6,442 nucleotides of DNA from Pseudomonadota bacterium. Lineage in GTDB: Bacteria; Desulfobacterota; Desulfobulbia; Desulfobulbales; Desulfobulbaceae. The stretch covers positions 1 through 6,442 of the forward strand of contig WRKE01000193.1 in the NCBI GenBank assembly GCA_009778235.1, read 5' to 3'. This document shows, in pieces, positions 5,267 through 6,442 of this stretch. Position 1 is the first letter of the stretch, and each line of letters starts with the position of its first letter. A program made the translations under genes and the position numbers. The notes beneath the pieces are model-generated. The model saw nothing but the letters and a program-made list of their open reading frames with translations. It did not search any database and had not been told where the DNA came from.

Positions 5267-6442
5267 TCATCCAAACCGGACATGCTGCTGGAAAAAGTCC
5301 CGGTACTCGTCCGGGCGGTGGCTGACGTAGACGATGGTGGTCAGTTGCTCGCCGGCGATGGAGGCCAGGAAATCAAGCAGGGCCATGCGATTGGGCTCAT
5401 CGAGTCCCAGGGTTGGTTCGTCTAAGAGGAGTAACTGCGGCGACTTGATCAGTGCCCGGGCCAGCAGCAGCAGCCGTTGCTCGCCGTAATTCATCCGGCG
5501 GAAAGACACCTGCGCCTTGTGCGCCAGGCCGAGGCGTTCCAGCCAGCGACGGCCGAGTTGCAGTTGCGCCTCGCTGGGGCGGGTGTAGAGCCCGATGGAA
5601 TCGAAGAGCCCGGAGAGCACGATGGCCAGCCCGCTGCCAGCCACGCGGTGGTTGCGGTGGAGGTCTGGACTGAGGATGCCCATCCACCGTTTCAGATCCC
5701 AGATGGATTCGCCGCTGCCACGCCGTCGGCCAAACAGGATCAGGTCGTTGGTGTAGCACAGCGGGTGGTCGCCGCTGATGAGCTGCAGCAGGGTCGATTT
5801 GCCACAGCCGTTGGGGCCGGTGATCAGGGTATGATCGCCCCGGCCGATGGTAAGATCAAGGCCGGTAAATACCTCGATCTCGCCGTAGCGGGCAAAACCC
5901 GAGCGTAAGCTGACCAGGCTGGCGCTGGTATCGCCAGTTTCTTCAGGCGGCAAATGATGTTGCCGGAAGTCTGCCACGGTCACTTGAAAGAGCGGCGGCT
6001 GGCTGGCCAGACAGCCGGCCACCTTGGTTAAGACCTCAGCCCTCGGTCCCTGGACAGCGATGGTGCCGGTGCTAAAGGCCGCGAGATGGGTGCACCAGTC
6101 AGGGATATCGGCCCGGTTGCTGACCAGGATGAGCAGACTTAGACCCTGGTCCCGCAGCCCGGCCAGCACCCGGTCCAATTCCACCCGGCTTTTCTGGTCG
6201 AGCCCTTCGTAGGGATTTTCCAGGATCAACAGGCCAACGCCCCTGGTGAGTTGCTGGAGCAGGCAGAGCTTGCGTTCCTGGCCGGAACTCAACTGGCGGT
6301 AGCCCCGGTCGAGCAGATCGGCGAAGGCGAACAGCTCGAGCAAAGAACCGTGCTGATCAGGGGCGGTGAGGAAGGCGCGGGCCGGGGTACCGGGATCGAG
6401 CCGATCGAGAAAATCGGTGTCGTCCTTGCGGAGCTCGGCCTC
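5267..6442 (-). CDS. modF: ModF-type tandem ABC ATPase, partial (N-terminus beyond window)
   Basis: The frame is open to the right edge (391 residues in view; E. coli ModF has about 490). So roughly the first 100 residues, including the Walker A of the first ATPase half, are missing. The family has two nucleotide-binding domains and no membrane segment. It is linked by name to molybdate uptake, but its real function is unclear. Half 1 in view has the signature QLSSGQERK (50-58), LLILENPYEGLD at the Walker B position (71-82) and VSNRADI at the H-loop. Half 2 has Walker A GPNGCGKS (DNA 5795-5818), LFGRRRGSGESIWDLKRW and LSGLFDSIGLY, which are strongly ModF-like. It also has a variant signature MNYGEQR, Walker B LLLLDEPTLGLDE and H-loop YVSHRPDEY. 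Half 1 lacks the catalytic glutamate and H-loop histidine, so ATP hydrolysis probably occurs only in half 2. No ModABC genes lie in the window. Confidence 0.88.
   Translation of the reverse strand, partial: EAELRKDDTDFLDRLDPGTPARAFLTAPDQHGSLLELFAFADLLDRGYRQLSSGQERKLCLLQQLTRGVGLLILENPYEGLDQKSRVELDRVLAGLRDQGLSLLILVSNRADIPDWCTHLAAFSTGTIAVQGPRAEVLTKVAGCLASQPPLFQVTVADFRQHHLPPEETGDTSASLVSLRSGFARYGEIEVFTGLDLTIGRGDHTLITGPNGCGKSTLLQLISGDHPLCYTNDLILFGRRRGSGESIWDLKRWMGILSPDLHRNHRVAGSGLAIVLSGLFDSIGLYTRPSEAQLQLGRRWLERLGLAHKAQVSFRRMNYGEQRLLLLARALIKSPQLLLLDEPTLGLDEPNRMALLDFLASIAGEQLTTIVYVSHRPDEYRDFFQQHVRFG

Overview
The window is a compact bacterial chromosomal segment, most of it GC-rich (one line counted inside the fmdE-type gene is 73% GC). 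It holds seven genes: six on the minus strand and one small gene on the plus strand. The gene set is an FmdE-family zinc protein, two U32-family proteins, a stand-alone CBM48 protein, a gamma-carbonic anhydrase and a ModF-type ATPase. That combination fits an anaerobic deltaproteobacterium (Desulfobacterota, perhaps Desulfobulbales-like). This is an inference from gene families, not from a marker gene. There are no rRNA or tRNA genes, CRISPR arrays or transposases.

Left block (1-3767, minus strand, transcribed right to left). A TrhP-type U32 protein (tRNA wobble-uridine hydroxylation) overlaps by ATGA a divergent second U32-like protein that has a C-terminal cysteine cluster. An FmdE-family protein follows after about 100 bp. 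Next, after 46 bp, comes an unrecognised protein with two predicted membrane segments, which runs off the left edge. This last gene is clearly poorer in GC (about 51% by count) and contains a near-perfect 30-nt palindrome. The first three genes look like an operon whose proteins share cysteine/metal chemistry. The fourth may be a later arrival.

Centre (3768-4380). A leader/promoter region separates the trhP-type gene from a divergent plus-strand gene for a 98-residue carbohydrate-binding CBM48 protein. That gene has a good promoter, a strong ribosome-binding site and a hairpin terminator just after its stop.

Right block (4378-6442, minus strand). A gamma-class carbonic anhydrase homologue has its own TTGACA-type promoter. 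The promoter's position shows that translation starts at 4932 rather than further upstream. A 334-bp gap upstream of it contains a REP-like palindrome of a kind scattered through many proteobacterial genomes. Beyond that is most of a ModF-type tandem ABC ATPase cut by the right edge. Its first ATPase half is degenerate at Walker B and the H-loop, and its second half is intact.

Most of the window is ordinary. The points most worth a second look are the coupled U32 pair with its FmdE neighbour, the unrecognised two-helix membrane protein, and the asymmetric ModF.
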